Numbered from the stretch's first letter, positions 9,011 to 18,626 are shown. The stretch: DNA of 64,000 nt from Lachnospiraceae bacterium (GCA_031272985.1 JAISSU010000016.1:1-64000); one strand, 5' to 3'. The notes: a model not told the origin generated them from the letters alone. Numbers and translations: made by a program.

Positions 9011-9031
9011 ATTCTCGTGGGAGTATATTTA

Positions 9032-9052
9032 GGCGCAGAATATATATGCGCC
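9032..9052 (+). repeat. Inverted repeat in the ftsZ leader
   Basis: Arms GGCGCA (9032-9037) and TGCGCC (9047-9052) around a nine-base AT-rich loop, about 17 bases before the ftsZ ribosome binding site. It could form a short leader hairpin or be a protein site; no role is evident. Confidence 0.45.
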
Positions 9053-9083
9053 CGTGAATAAGGACAATAAGGAGGATAAACCC

Positions 9084-10289
9084 TTGCTTGAGATTAATAC
9101 CCATGAATCGGATGCCGCGGCAAAAATACTTGTAGTAGGTGTAGGGGGCGGCGGCTGTAATGCAATCAATCGGATGATCGATGAGCAGATATCCGGTGTT
9201 GAGTTTGTCGCTATTAATACTGACAAGCAGGCTCTGCAGTTATGTAAAGCACCGACCCTTCTTCAGATAGGTGAAAAACTTACGAAGGGATTGGGAGCGG
9301 GAGCGAAACCGGAAATCGGAGAAAAAGCGGCCGAGGAAAGCATGGATGAAATAGCCGCTGTGCTAAAAGGCGCTGATATGGTATTTGTGACTTGCGGTAT
9401 GGGGGGCGGCACAGGTACCGGAGCTACGCCGGTAGTTGCGAGAATAGCGCGGGATCAGGGATGCCTGACTGTAGGTGTTGTTACAAAGCCTTTCCGTTTC
9501 GAATCAAAGACCCGCATGCAAAATGCTATGGCTGGTATTGAAAAGCTAAAAGCTAATGTTGACACCCTCATAGTTATCCCTAATGATAAATTATTAGAGG
9601 TAGTAGACCGAAGAACGACGATGCCCGAAGCTCTTAAAAAGGCTGATGAGGTTTTACAGCAGGCCATACAGGGTATCACCGATTTGATCAATGTACCGAG
9701 CCTGATTAATCTTGATTTTGCGGATGTCCAGACTGTTATGACCGATAAAGGAATCGCTCATATCGGTATCGGTCAGGGACGCGGTGATGACAAAGCTCTC
9801 GAGGCTGTTAAGCAGGCGGTTGCCAGTCCTCTTCTGGAGACTACGATTGCCGGAGCTTCACATGTTATCATCAATGTGTCAGGAGACATTACTCTTATGG
9901 ATGCTTCCGATGCGGCAGAATATGTTCAGGAGCTCGCCGGAGAGAATGCGAATATTATATTCGGCGCGATGTACGATGATTCAAAAACAGATGAAGCTAC
10001 CATCACTGTTATCGCTACGGGCATACATAATGTCGAAGGTACTTCCTCAAAACTCAAAGGAAGACTTGACAGGCAACCTATCTCGGTGCCCGGCGTGGGG
10101 CTTAATGCCGGACTCCCAATCGGATACGATGGGAAGGCATTCCAGAGTGTCAGACCGAGTGCGCAGGTCGAGAATCCGGAGGTACGCAGCCCTTCGTCAG
10201 CCGGACTAAAGCTTAATACTCCGCAGAAACCGCTGACCAGCAATGTAAAGGAAAAAGACATTAAGATACCTGATTTCTTTAAAAGATAA
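9084..10289 (+). CDS. ftsZ: Cell division GTPase FtsZ
   Basis: Tubulin-like GTPase that forms the division ring. The start is assigned to TTG 9084: AAGGAGG (9069-9075) is 8 bases upstream, and the product then opens with LLEI(N)T, close to the MLEIKT opening usual in related clostridia. The in-frame GTG at 9054 would add ten charged residues and lacks a ribosome binding site. Motifs: [13 protein letters not shown] (nucleotide loop), the tubulin signature [12 protein letters not shown], the T7 loop [11 protein letters not shown], and a C-terminal peptide IKIPDFFKR for partner binding. Length (401 residues) is normal. It has its own promoter and is followed by a terminator. Confidence 0.97.
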   Translation: MLEINTHESDAAAKILVVGVGGGGCNAINRMIDEQISGVEFVAINTDKQALQLCKAPTLLQIGEKLTKGLGAGAKPEIGEKAAEESMDEIAAVLKGADMVFVTCGMGGGTGTGATPVVARIARDQGCLTVGVVTKPFRFESKTRMQNAMAGIEKLKANVDTLIVIPNDKLLEVVDRRTTMPEALKKADEVLQQAIQGITDLINVPSLINLDFADVQTVMTDKGIAHIGIGQGRGDDKALEAVKQAVASPLLETTIAGASHVIINVSGDITLMDASDAAEYVQELAGENANIIFGAMYDDSKTDEATITVIATGIHNVEGTSSKLKGRLDRQPISVPGVGLNAGLPIGYDGKAFQSVRPSAQVENPEVRSPSSAGLKLNTPQKPLTSNVKEKDIKIPDFFKR

Positions 10290-10305
10290 ATAAGATAATA
10301 CACGA

Positions 10306-10339
10306 CGAAAAAAGCCGGCGTAGTAATACGACGGCTTTT
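10306..10339 (+). terminator. Terminator after ftsZ
   Basis: Stem with arms GCCG-g-CGT and ACG-a-CGGC (one internal mismatch) and loop AGTAAT, preceded by six A and followed by TTTTC, 17 bases after the ftsZ stop. It closes the division operon. Confidence 0.75.
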
Positions 10340-10389
10340 CACTGAAATGAGCATATTAAGCCGTTATTACGGCAGAGTTGGAGGGAATC

Positions 10390-12117
10390 ATGAGGCTTAC
10401 ATTTATCGGAGCCGCACACGAGGTGACAGGGAGTTGCCATTTGATTGAGGCCTGCGGGAAAAAGGTTCTGGTAGACTGCGGTATGGAACAAGGTTCGGAT
10501 ATTTTTGAGAATAAAGGATTGCCGATTCCTGCGGGAGAGATAGATTATGTGTTATTGACACATGCCCATATAGATCATTCCGGAAAGTTACCCAAACTCG
10601 TAAAAGACGGATTTTCCGGGAAAATTTACACGACCCGTGCCACACATGATTTGTGTTACATTATGCTTCGAGACAGTGCGCATATTCAGGAATATGAAGC
10701 TGCTTGGCATAATCGTAAGGCTAAAAGAGGCGGTAATGACCTTTATGAACCTTTGTATACGATGGCGGATGCCGAAAAGGCAATTTCGCTTCTTACGCCG
10801 TTAGAATACGGCGAAAAGGATAAAATAGCGGATGGCATTGAGGTGCGTTTTGTGGATGTGGGACATCTTCTTGGTTCCGCTGCCATCGAGATTTGGCTAA
10901 ACGAGGATGGAATCTCAAAGAAAATCGTATTTTCCGGTGATGTTGGAAATACTAATCAGCCGATTATTAAGGATCCGACCCCCATTTCCGAAGCTGATTA
11001 TCTCGTTATTGAATCAACCTATGGAGACAGAATACATTCAGAGCATACCCCTGATTATGTAGGGGAGTTTACAAGGATTCTGCGAGATACTTTTAAAAGA
11101 GGCGGAAATGTCGTAATCCCTTCTTTTGCCGTCGGACGTACGCAGGAGTTATTATATTTCATTCGTGAGATCAAAGAGAAGAAGCTCTTACCTGAGTATC
11201 AGAGCTTTCCTGTTTACGTAGACAGCCCTCTTGCCATTGAAGCAACGAGGGTTTTCAGAGAAAATTACAGTGATTATGATGATGATGCGATGGCTTTGAT
11301 TAAGAACGGAGTCAATCCGCTGATATTTGATGGTTTGCACACTTCGGTCAGTAGTGATGAATCTATTGCGATTAATACTGATATGACCCCGAAGGTAATT
11401 ATATCCGCTTCGGGAATGTGCGATGCAGGACGTATCAGACACCATTTAAAGCATAATCTTTGGAGAAAAGACAGTACAGTGTGTTTTGTCGGTTACCAGG
11501 CCGGCGGCACATTGGGAAGAAAGCTCATGGATGGTTCTAAAGAAGTTAAAATTTTTGGGGAGACCATCGTTGTAAATGCTGCTATAGAGGTGCTCGAAGG
11601 TATATCAGGGCACGCGGATAAAAACGGACTTTTAAATTGGATATCGGGATTTACCACGAAGCCTTCAAAGATATTCGTTGTCCATGGTGAAGACAGCGTC
11701 ACAGAAGAATTTGCAAAAACAATAACCGATACTTTTGGAATCCCGGCTTTTGCGCCCTATCCGGATGGCTGTGCAGATCTATCTAATGGTGAGGTATTAT
11801 TCTCCGGTAATGCCATAAGAATCGTTAAACCGGGCAACGAACCCGCGAAAGATGCTCATTCGGGACAGGTGCATGAGGCAATTATACACACATCCCAAGT
11901 CCATGATGGTCAGTTCTTCGACAGTATGGGAAATGTACTTAATACCGCGAAAGACTACGAAAGCAAGGCATACTTAAGAGTATTAAATGCCTTAAAATCA
12001 TTGGAAGAAGTTGTGAATAAAAGCAAGGGATTGCCAAATAAAGAATTGGCAAAAATAGAAAATAAGATTGAGAATCTTACAAAAGAACTGGTTGCAAAGA
12101 AAGAGAGCAAGCATTAA
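10390..12117 (+). CDS. Metallo-beta-lactamase/beta-CASP RNA-processing-type hydrolase
   Basis: Zinc-dependent nuclease family with a beta-CASP insert (RNA specificity domain). The start is ATG 10390, four bases after GGAGGG; the TTG at 10378 overlaps that site. Motifs: LTHAHIDHSGKLP (HxHxDH, two zinc ligand sets), DVGHLLGSA, FSGDVGNT, the beta-CASP block IPSFAVGRTQELL and ASGMCDAGRIRHHL, and a C-terminal VVHGE histidine. The last ~100 residues form a charged, helical tail beyond the usual core. No membrane segments. RNA 3'/5' processing is inferred from the family; the substrate is unknown. Its stop overlaps the next start (TAATG). Confidence 0.88.
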   Translation: MRLTFIGAAHEVTGSCHLIEACGKKVLVDCGMEQGSDIFENKGLPIPAGEIDYVLLTHAHIDHSGKLPKLVKDGFSGKIYTTRATHDLCYIMLRDSAHIQEYEAAWHNRKAKRGGNDLYEPLYTMADAEKAISLLTPLEYGEKDKIADGIEVRFVDVGHLLGSAAIEIWLNEDGISKKIVFSGDVGNTNQPIIKDPTPISEADYLVIESTYGDRIHSEHTPDYVGEFTRILRDTFKRGGNVVIPSFAVGRTQELLYFIREIKEKKLLPEYQSFPVYVDSPLAIEATRVFRENYSDYDDDAMALIKNGVNPLIFDGLHTSVSSDESIAINTDMTPKVIISASGMCDAGRIRHHLKHNLWRKDSTVCFVGYQAGGTLGRKLMDGSKEVKIFGETIVVNAAIEVLEGISGHADKNGLLNWISGFTTKPSKIFVVHGEDSVTEEFAKTITDTFGIPAFAPYPDGCADLSNGEVLFSGNAIRIVKPGNEPAKDAHSGQVHEAIIHTSQVHDGQFFDSMGNVLNTAKDYESKAYLRVLNALKSLEEVVNKSKGLPNKELAKIENKIENLTKELVAKKESKH

Positions 12118-12782
12118 TGAGTAATTATAAAGCAGCAATATTTGATCTTGACGGAACATTGATAAATACACTTGAGTCCCTGGCATATTCAATGGGAAAC
12201 ACACTTAAATCATTGGGACTTAAAGATATACCAAAAGAGAAATGCCGGGAATTTATCGGAAGCGGAGCAAGGCTTTTTATTGAGCGCTCGCTTGAGTGGG
12301 CAGGAGATAAAGACTTATCTCTGATTGAAAAGGCTGAAAAAGAATACTTTAAAATTTTTGACGTGTATTGCACATATAAGTTGGAAGCATATCAGGGGAT
12401 CACGGCACTTCTTGAAAAATGCAAGGAAGACGGGATGAAACTGGCTGTCTTCAGTAATAAGCCGCATAATATGAGTATTAAGTCAGTTGAATCTGTCTTT
12501 GGAAATGGCACTTTTGATTTCATATTGGGTCAACAGGACGGTAAAGCGCGTAAGCCTCATCCGGACGGAATCTATGAGATATTGGAAACACTTGAAGTCG
12601 ATATCAAAGACGCTATTTTTATTGGCGACAGCGAGATTGATATGCAAACAGGGCACAATGCTAAGATAAAGACAGTGGGAGTAACTTGGGGATTTAGAAG
12701 CGTAGAAGATTTGATGAAGGAAAATCCTGAGACCTTGGTAAATAGTACCGAAGAACTCTCTGAGATTTTGTTTACTTTGTGA
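12117..12782 (+). CDS. HAD-family phosphatase, phosphoglycolate phosphatase-like
   Basis: HAD hydrolase of 221 residues with all four motifs: FDLDGTLINT (nucleophile Asp and general acid), VFSNKPH (Thr/Ser motif II region), K of GKARKPHPD, and FIGDSEIDMQTG (acidic motif). An alpha-helical cap lies between motifs I and II, as in Gph and PpaX. The natural substrate cannot be told; phosphoglycolate or pyrophosphate are typical for this subfamily. The ATG overlaps the upstream stop by one base, implying translational coupling with the nuclease gene. Confidence 0.85.
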   Translation: MSNYKAAIFDLDGTLINTLESLAYSMGNTLKSLGLKDIPKEKCREFIGSGARLFIERSLEWAGDKDLSLIEKAEKEYFKIFDVYCTYKLEAYQGITALLEKCKEDGMKLAVFSNKPHNMSIKSVESVFGNGTFDFILGQQDGKARKPHPDGIYEILETLEVDIKDAIFIGDSEIDMQTGHNAKIKTVGVTWGFRSVEDLMKENPETLVNSTEELSEILFTL

Positions 12783-12839
12783 GAACAACTGAATCACTGC
12801 TGTTTATCAGCACAGGTTATATTTATAAGGAAAAAATGT

Positions 12840-13418
12840 ATGTTTATGATAGCGGGACTTGGAAATCCGACACTTAGATTTGAAGGAACCAGGCACAATG
12901 CAGGTTTCGAGGTTATTGATAAAATTACAAAAAAATATGATATTCCAATGAAGTCGCGGCAAGGTAAAGCCATAATCGGAAAGGGAATAATAGAAGGCAA
13001 TAAAGTTCTTTTTGTAAAGCCTCAGACCTATATGAATCTCAGCGGAGAGAGCATCAGAACGCTTACAGATTATTACGGGATTGACCCTGTAAGCGAGCTT
13101 TTGGTCATTGTAGATGATATTAATCTTCCTTTGGGGAATTTACGTATCAGAAAAAGCGGCAGTGCCGGTGGGCACAATGGTCTAAAAAACATAATATTCG
13201 AATTGGATACGGAGGAATTCTCCAGAATTCGCATAGGGGTCGGAGGAAAGCCTGAAGAATATGATATGGTAGATTATGTCCTAAGTCACTTCTCCAAAGA
13301 GGAAAAGAAAGCAATGCAAGAAGCCTATGAGAATGCGGCAGACGCTGCTGTGATGATATGCACAGGCAAAATGGAAGCTGCTATGAACCGGTATAATACA
13401 AAGCAGCAAAATACTTAA
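12840..13418 (+). CDS. pth: Peptidyl-tRNA hydrolase
   Basis: Releases tRNA from stalled peptidyl-tRNA. Hallmarks are IAGLGNPTLRFEGTRHNAGFEVID (active-site Asn and catalytic His), VKPQTYMNLSGES, VDDINLPLGNLRIR (catalytic Asp) and GSAGGHNGLKNI. Length of 192 residues is typical. AAGGAA precedes the ATG; an ATG two codons later is also possible. It lies directly before mfd, a common clostridial and bacillar order. Confidence 0.96.
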   Translation: MFMIAGLGNPTLRFEGTRHNAGFEVIDKITKKYDIPMKSRQGKAIIGKGIIEGNKVLFVKPQTYMNLSGESIRTLTDYYGIDPVSELLVIVDDINLPLGNLRIRKSGSAGGHNGLKNIIFELDTEEFSRIRIGVGGKPEEYDMVDYVLSHFSKEEKKAMQEAYENAADAAVMICTGKMEAAMNRYNTKQQNT

Positions 13419-13442
13419 TCGAGAATACTTGAGGTTATTCAC

Positions 13443-16400
13443 ATGCAGTACCTAATCGCTCCGATTATGGAGCTTGCGGATATGGAGGAAGCAAAAAAGC
13501 TTTGTCTTACCGGTTCGGGATTTGTTCAAATAGCCGGTTGTGTCCGTTCTCAAAAAACGCATATGGCAGTGGCTTTAGGCGAGGATTTTCAATACAATAT
13601 CATTGCTGTAAGCGACGAAACAAAGGCTATTCAAGCACTGGCGGAGCTTAACGGAATAGGCAAAAAGGCCGATTATTATCCGGCTAAAGATTTGCTCTTT
13701 TTTCGTGCAGATTTACGGAGTAAAGATTTATTAAAACAACGCATGGAAGTATTCAAAAAGCTTTCATATGGTGAATCGTTTTACGTTGTAACTACATTCG
13801 AAAGCTTCTTGGAGGAGATGCCGTCTTTTAATGAGATTCTTTCACATATTATTCAAATTGAAAAAGGCCAGTCTATTGATTTTAATGATTTGCAGGATAA
13901 ACTCAGTAAGAGCGGATATGAGAGGACTTTACAGATAGAAGGAAAGGGCGAATTTGCGGTCAGAGGCGGAATACTTGATGTTTTTCCTTTGACTGAAGAC
14001 TATCCGTTTCGTATTGAATTTTGGGGTGAGGAAGTTGATTCAATAAGGATCTTCCAGATTGAAACTCAACGCTCAATAGAAGAAGTACAGGAAGTCACTT
14101 TGTTTCCTGCCACAGATGATTTTGAAATTGAAAACAGTACTGATATGTCATTACTTGAGTATTTTCCAAAAGAAAAAACTTTTCTTATATTGGATGAACC
14201 TTCAAGGTTACTGGAGCGCGCATTAGAAGTGGAAGCCGAGCTTAATAATAATGTAAGCGTTAATGACATTTTAAAAAAGACTAATTCATATACCGGCGCA
14301 GCTTTGCAATCTTTGGAATCTAAAGCAAGGGGCTTTGAAATAAAAAAATCTTTTTCGATTCACACTCAAAGTATGACGGCGTACCATGGGAGCTTTGATA
14401 CTCTTATTAGAGATCTGAAAGCGTGGAAACGAGGCGGATACAGGGTTGTTTTGCTTTCTCCTTCTGAAACGAGGGCAAAACGCTTAGCCGAGGATTTGCG
14501 TGATTATAGCCTTTCAAGCTACTATAACGATGATGAGGAGCGCCTCGTACGACCCGGAGAAATAATGACTGCGAAGGGTTTTATTTCCGAAGGTTATCAG
14601 TATCCGCTTATAAAATATGCCATAATCTCAGAATCTGACATTTTCGGTCGAAGCCAAAAGAAAAAAACTCGTGTAAGTAAGTACGAAGGTCAGAAAATTA
14701 ACAGTTTCAGGGAATTAAAACCCGGAGATTATGTGGTACATGAGAATCATGGCATCGGTATTTATCAGGGCATTGAAAAGCTTGTGACCGATAAAATTGC
14801 CAAGGACTACATTAAGATTCTTTATGCTAAAGGAAGCGCTCTGTATATTCCTGCCACCGGTCTTGATGTTATTCAAAAGTACGCGGGTTCCGAGGCTAAA
14901 GCTCCTAAACTAAGCTTGCTCGGAGGAAAAGAATGGCACCATACCCGTACTCGGGTGAAAGCCGCGGCGAGGGACATGGCCAAGGAATTAATGGCTCTTT
15001 ATGCGAAACGACAGGAATATCCTGGGCACGCCTATAATGAGGATACGATCTGGCAGAAAGAATTCGAGGAGTTGTTTCCGTTTGAGGAGACTGATGACCA
15101 GCTTTTGGCCATTGAAGATGTAAAAAGAGATATGGAAAGCTCGAAAATCATGGACAGACTGATTTGCGGCGATGTCGGGTATGGAAAGACCGAAGTCGCC
15201 ATCAGAGCGGCATTTAAAGCTGTTCAGGAGAATAAACAAGTGGCTTTCCTCGTCCCCACCACCATATTGGCTTCACAGCACTATCATACGCTCTCCCAGA
15301 GGCTCAAAGATTACCCGGTTCAGATTGAGTTACTTTGCAGATTCAGAACTCCTGCGGAGCAGAAAAAATCTTTGGAAAGGTTGTCGAAAGGGCTCTCTGA
15401 TATTGTTGTTGGAACACACAGGTTATTGAGTAAAGATGTTAAGTTTAAAGATCTTGGTCTTTTAATTATTGACGAAGAACAACGTTTTGGTGTTTCCCAC
15501 AAAGAAAAAATAAAATCCATTCGCGAGACCGTGGATGTTCTGACCCTGACAGCCACACCGATTCCGCGGACTCTTCATATGAGTCTCATAGGAATAAGAG
15601 ATATGAGTGTATTAACAGAAGCACCGCAGGATAGATTTCCGATTCAGACCTACGTCATGGAATACGACGACGAGACCGCAAAAGTGGCCATAGAGCGTGA
15701 ATTAGCCAGAGACGGACAGGTCTATTATGTTTACAATCGAGTGGATGATATTGCCGCTATTGCTGCCAATGTCAGGAAACTGGCTCCGAATGCCTCGGTT
15801 GCTTATGCGCACGGGCAGATGCCCGAGGCGAAGCTGGAACGAATAATGTATGATTTTATTAACGGCGATATAGATGTTTTGGTGTCTACGACAATAGTTG
15901 AGGCAGGGCTTGATATTCCCAATGTCAATACTATGATTGTCCACGACTCCGACAGAATGGGACTTTCTCAGCTCTATCAGTTGCGCGGAAGAGTAGGACG
16001 TTCAAATCGAATGGCATATGCATTTTTGCTTTATCGAAGGGATAAATTATTAAAAGAAGTCGCCGAAAAAAGGCTCGCTGCCATAAGGGAATTCACGGAC
16101 CTCGGATCGGGGTTCAGAATTGCGATGCGGGATCTTGAAATAAGGGGCGCCGGTAATCTCCTCGGAACAGCCCAGCATGGATATATGGAGCAGGTGGGAT
16201 ATGACCTTTATTGCAAACTCTTGAATGAAGCCGTAAAGCAATTAAAGGGCGAACTATCAGAAGAGACGTTTACAACTTCAATTGATTTGGCTTTGAATGC
16301 GCATTTCCCTGACAGCTATATTGAGGACGAGTCATTAAAGCTTGAAATCTATAAAAAAATCGCAGCAATGGAAACGAAAGAAGAGATTGCCGAAGTCAGA

Positions 16401-16736
16401 GATGAATTAGTTGACAGGTTTGGGGAGATTCCAAAGACGGCGGAATCTTTATTGGAAATTGCTTTATTGAAAATCATGGCGCATGAGGTATATATTACGG
16501 ATATTGAGCAAAAAGAAGACAGACTATTGTTCTCAATGTATGAGAAAGCAAAGGTGGCAGTGCAAAGAATTCCTGATTTGCTTAACGAATTTAAAGGAGA
16601 CTTGCAGTTTAAAAATTGGAAAGTACCTACATTTGTTTACGAAAAGAGGGTCAAAAAGCCTTCTGATGCGCCGATTGACGCTTTAGAAATTACAAAAAAG
16701 GTTATTTCATCTATGAAAATGTTGCTTGAAGCGTAA
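13443..16736 (+). CDS. mfd: Transcription-repair coupling factor Mfd
   Basis: ATP-dependent translocase that removes stalled RNA polymerase and recruits UvrA. Domains in order: UvrB-like N-terminal region (residues ~1-300), the RNA-polymerase interaction module opening with PGDYVVHENHGIGIYQG (~430), a superfamily 2 motor with GDVGYGKTE (K582), IDEEQRFGV, LTATPIPRTL, a VYAHGQMPE-type segment and QLRGRVGRS, then the C-terminal regulatory domain. The 1097 residues are slightly short of the usual 1150-1180 but no domain is missing. It follows pth by 24 bases; the promoter of the next gene sits in its last codons. Confidence 0.97.
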   Translation: MQYLIAPIMELADMEEAKKLCLTGSGFVQIAGCVRSQKTHMAVALGEDFQYNIIAVSDETKAIQALAELNGIGKKADYYPAKDLLFFRADLRSKDLLKQRMEVFKKLSYGESFYVVTTFESFLEEMPSFNEILSHIIQIEKGQSIDFNDLQDKLSKSGYERTLQIEGKGEFAVRGGILDVFPLTEDYPFRIEFWGEEVDSIRIFQIETQRSIEEVQEVTLFPATDDFEIENSTDMSLLEYFPKEKTFLILDEPSRLLERALEVEAELNNNVSVNDILKKTNSYTGAALQSLESKARGFEIKKSFSIHTQSMTAYHGSFDTLIRDLKAWKRGGYRVVLLSPSETRAKRLAEDLRDYSLSSYYNDDEERLVRPGEIMTAKGFISEGYQYPLIKYAIISESDIFGRSQKKKTRVSKYEGQKINSFRELKPGDYVVHENHGIGIYQGIEKLVTDKIAKDYIKILYAKGSALYIPATGLDVIQKYAGSEAKAPKLSLLGGKEWHHTRTRVKAAARDMAKELMALYAKRQEYPGHAYNEDTIWQKEFEELFPFEETDDQLLAIEDVKRDMESSKIMDRLICGDVGYGKTEVAIRAAFKAVQENKQVAFLVPTTILASQHYHTLSQRLKDYPVQIELLCRFRTPAEQKKSLERLSKGLSDIVVGTHRLLSKDVKFKDLGLLIIDEEQRFGVSHKEKIKSIRETVDVLTLTATPIPRTLHMSLIGIRDMSVLTEAPQDRFPIQTYVMEYDDETAKVAIERELARDGQVYYVYNRVDDIAAIAANVRKLAPNASVAYAHGQMPEAKLERIMYDFINGDIDVLVSTTIVEAGLDIPNVNTMIVHDSDRMGLSQLYQLRGRVGRSNRMAYAFLLYRRDKLLKEVAEKRLAAIREFTDLGSGFRIAMRDLEIRGAGNLLGTAQHGYMEQVGYDLYCKLLNEAVKQLKGELSEETFTTSIDLALNAHFPDSYIEDESLKLEIYKKIAAMETKEEIAEVRDELVDRFGEIPKTAESLLEIALLKIMAHEVYITDIEQKEDRLLFSMYEKAKVAVQRIPDLLNEFKGDLQFKNWKVPTFVYEKRVKKPSDAPIDALEITKKVISSMKMLLEA

Positions 16737-16750
16737 AAAGTGTTTATAAT
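16722..16750 (+). promoter_or_regulatory. Promoter for the PrsA-like lipoprotein gene
   Basis: TTGCTT at 16722-16727 and a consensus TATAAT at 16745-16750 with a 17-bp spacer. The -35 is within the last codons of mfd. The leader to the ATG at 16815 would be about 58 bases. Confidence 0.6.
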
Positions 16751-16814
16751 TAACCGAGCGATACGCATTTATGATATTTATTTAAAATAAATAAAACATT
16801 GGAGGCAGTATAAA

Positions 16815-17924
16815 ATGAAAAAGGGTGTCGGTAAAGTAATTGTCGCAGTTGTAATGAGTCTGGTGGTATTGGCAGGATGTTCAAAACTCGATCCGGCGGA
16901 AATAGCCATCACAGTTGACGACATGACGATTTCGGCCGGATTGGCGAATTTTTATTCCCGATATACTCAGGCTATCTACGAAACTTACTATGCCGGTTAT
17001 TTCGGGGAAGATATGTGGGGACAGGAAGTTTCCGAGGGCGTGAATTATGAAGAAAATGTAAAGGAGAGTGTTCAGGAAAATCTGGAGAATATGCTCCTTT
17101 TGGAAAAGCATATGGACGAATATGATGTTTCTTTATCAGACGAAGAAAAGGCCGCCATCGATGAATCCACCACGGAATTTACAGATGCTAACAGTCAGTC
17201 GGATATTGAGAAAGTAAGCGGAACTAAGGACGTGGTAAACAGGTTGTTTACTCTGATAGCCATTCAATCAAAGATGACTGAAGCTATTCAGGCAGGTGCT
17301 GACACGAATGTCACTGATGAAGAAGCGGCACAGAAAAAGCTGACTTACGTGGACTTTGTTTTTGAAAGCGAAGAATCAGATGAAGCAGATGCTGCGGATG
17401 ATGAAACTTCAGATGATACTGATTCGAGTGTTACCGCAAATGCAGAAGATGAATTCACAGATGAAGAAAAGGCTGCCACAAAGGCAAAGGTTGATGCATT
17501 TTTAGAAGGAGCTAAAGCCGCGGAGGATTTTACCGCATACTGTGAGGAACAGGGGGTCACAGCGACTGAGGTCACTTTCGATTCCGACAGTTACTCGCCG
17601 AGCACTGATGTTATTGCTGCTGCTGACGTTCTCAAAGAGGGCGAATTCGCAGATCCCATTGAATACTCAGGCGGCTATTATGTCGTCAAATTACTGAGTG
17701 AATTTGATCAGGAAGCTACCGACACAGAGAAAACGAGCATTGTTAATGAAAGAAAGAGCACACTCTACACTGAGACTATAGACGCTTGGCGCGAGGAAGC
17801 GGAAATTACCGTAAATGCTGATGTATGGAAGAAAATCAATTTTAAAAAGTTAACTGTCACGATTAAGCAGGCAGAGTCGGAACCCTATGAGGATGATGCC
17901 CAGACTGACGATGTGGCAGAATAA
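16815..17924 (+). CDS. PrsA-like peptidyl-prolyl isomerase lipoprotein
   Basis: Exported lipoprotein with a signal peptide and lipobox LAGC (lipidated Cys at residue 22). A SurA/PrsA-like N-terminal helical region (residues ~30-170) precedes a parvulin-like domain, whose end is recognisable as EFADPIEYSGGYYVVKLL. Between the two parts, about residues 190-222, lies a Ser/Asp/Glu/Ala-rich low-complexity insert that interrupts the parvulin fold. The C-terminal tail is also acidic. PrsA proteins help exported proteins fold outside the membrane; that role is inferred. GGAGG precedes the ATG. It is followed by the yqeY homologue 17 bases later. Confidence 0.82.
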   Translation: MKKGVGKVIVAVVMSLVVLAGCSKLDPAEIAITVDDMTISAGLANFYSRYTQAIYETYYAGYFGEDMWGQEVSEGVNYEENVKESVQENLENMLLLEKHMDEYDVSLSDEEKAAIDESTTEFTDANSQSDIEKVSGTKDVVNRLFTLIAIQSKMTEAIQAGADTNVTDEEAAQKKLTYVDFVFESEESDEADAADDETSDDTDSSVTANAEDEFTDEEKAATKAKVDAFLEGAKAAEDFTAYCEEQGVTATEVTFDSDSYSPSTDVIAAADVLKEGEFADPIEYSGGYYVVKLLSEFDQEATDTEKTSIVNERKSTLYTETIDAWREEAEITVNADVWKKINFKKLTVTIKQAESEPYEDDAQTDDVAE

Positions 17925-17941
17925 TAAGAAAGGATAATCAA

Positions 17942-18388
17942 ATGTATAAAATAGAAGAAGTTCGCGCGGCTATGATTGCCGCTATGAAAGCGGGAGAAAA
18001 AGACAGGAAAGATACCCTCTCCATGTTGCTTGCCGCCCTTAAAAATAAATACATTGATAAGCGTGCAGATTTGACTCCCGAAGAAGAAACAGCCGTTATC
18101 ATGAAGGAGATAAAGCAGACTAAAGAAACTTTAGAGCTTACTCCGGCAGATCGTACGGACATAATTGAGGAGTGCAATAAAAGGCTCGCTGTGTTAAATG
18201 AATATGCTCCAAAACTCATGAGTGAGGACGAAATAAAAGCTATCGTTGAGAAAGTGCTTAAGGATTTGAACTTGGAGAATCCTTCGGTTTCCGATAAAGG
18301 AAAAATCATGAAGGAATTGATGCCGCAGGTAAAAGGGAAGGCGGATGGAAGTCTTGTGAGCGCGGTGGTGACATCATATTTTAAATAG
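17942..18388 (+). CDS. GatB/YqeY domain protein
   Basis: A 148-residue helical protein matching the YqeY family: AMKAGEKDRKDTLSMLLAALKNKYID near the N-terminus, and a C-terminal half with MKELMPQVKGKADGSLVS, related to the tRNA-binding tail of GatB and GatE. It is free-standing, with no amidase genes nearby. The cellular role of YqeY proteins is not settled. AAAGGA precedes the ATG, and the short gap from the lipoprotein gene suggests co-transcription. Confidence 0.9.
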   Translation: MYKIEEVRAAMIAAMKAGEKDRKDTLSMLLAALKNKYIDKRADLTPEEETAVIMKEIKQTKETLELTPADRTDIIEECNKRLAVLNEYAPKLMSEDEIKAIVEKVLKDLNLENPSVSDKGKIMKELMPQVKGKADGSLVSAVVTSYFK

Positions 18389-18404
18389 CATTAGGATGCC
18401 GGGA

Positions 18405-18433
18405 TTCCATTTTCAATATCATTGTGATAGAAT
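18405..18433 (+). promoter_or_regulatory. Possible promoter for the SCIFF gene pair
   Basis: TAGAAT at 18428-18433 with TTCCAT at 18405-18410, spacer 17 bp. The -35 is poor, so this is tentative. The position, 30 bases before the SCIFF ribosome binding site, is suitable. Confidence 0.35.
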
Positions 18434-18464
18434 AGCGAAGATAAGTTATCAAGGAGGATAATAA

Positions 18465-18608
18465 ATGAAACACATTAAAACAATCAGCAAAAAACCAATT
18501 GACCATAAAACCCGCAAGGGTGGTTGCGGCGAATGCCAGACCTCATGCCAGTCGGCCTGTAAAACCTCTTGTACAGTAGGCAATCAGACCTGTGAGCAGA
18601 AAAAGTAA
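18465..18608 (+). CDS. scfA: SCIFF (six-cysteine in forty-five) ranthipeptide precursor
   Basis: A 47-residue peptide too short for most gene callers. It opens MKHIKTISKK and carries the invariant core GGCGECQTSCQSACKTSC ending with a sixth Cys four residues from the end (Cys at 21, 24, 28, 32, 36 and 43). This is the SCIFF family, nearly universal in Clostridia, in which a radical SAM maturase makes Cys-to-Thr thioether bonds. AAGGAGG lies 7 bases before the ATG. The maturase gene starts 18 bases after the stop. The biological role of the mature peptide is unknown. Confidence 0.95.
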   Translation: MKHIKTISKKPIDHKTRKGGCGECQTSCQSACKTSCTVGNQTCEQKK

Positions 18609-18626
18609 GAAAGTTTGCGTTAGATC

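Noticed and set aside
12798..12812. TGCTG/CAGCA hairpin between the HAD gene and pth
   Set aside because: Only a five-base stem without a T run.
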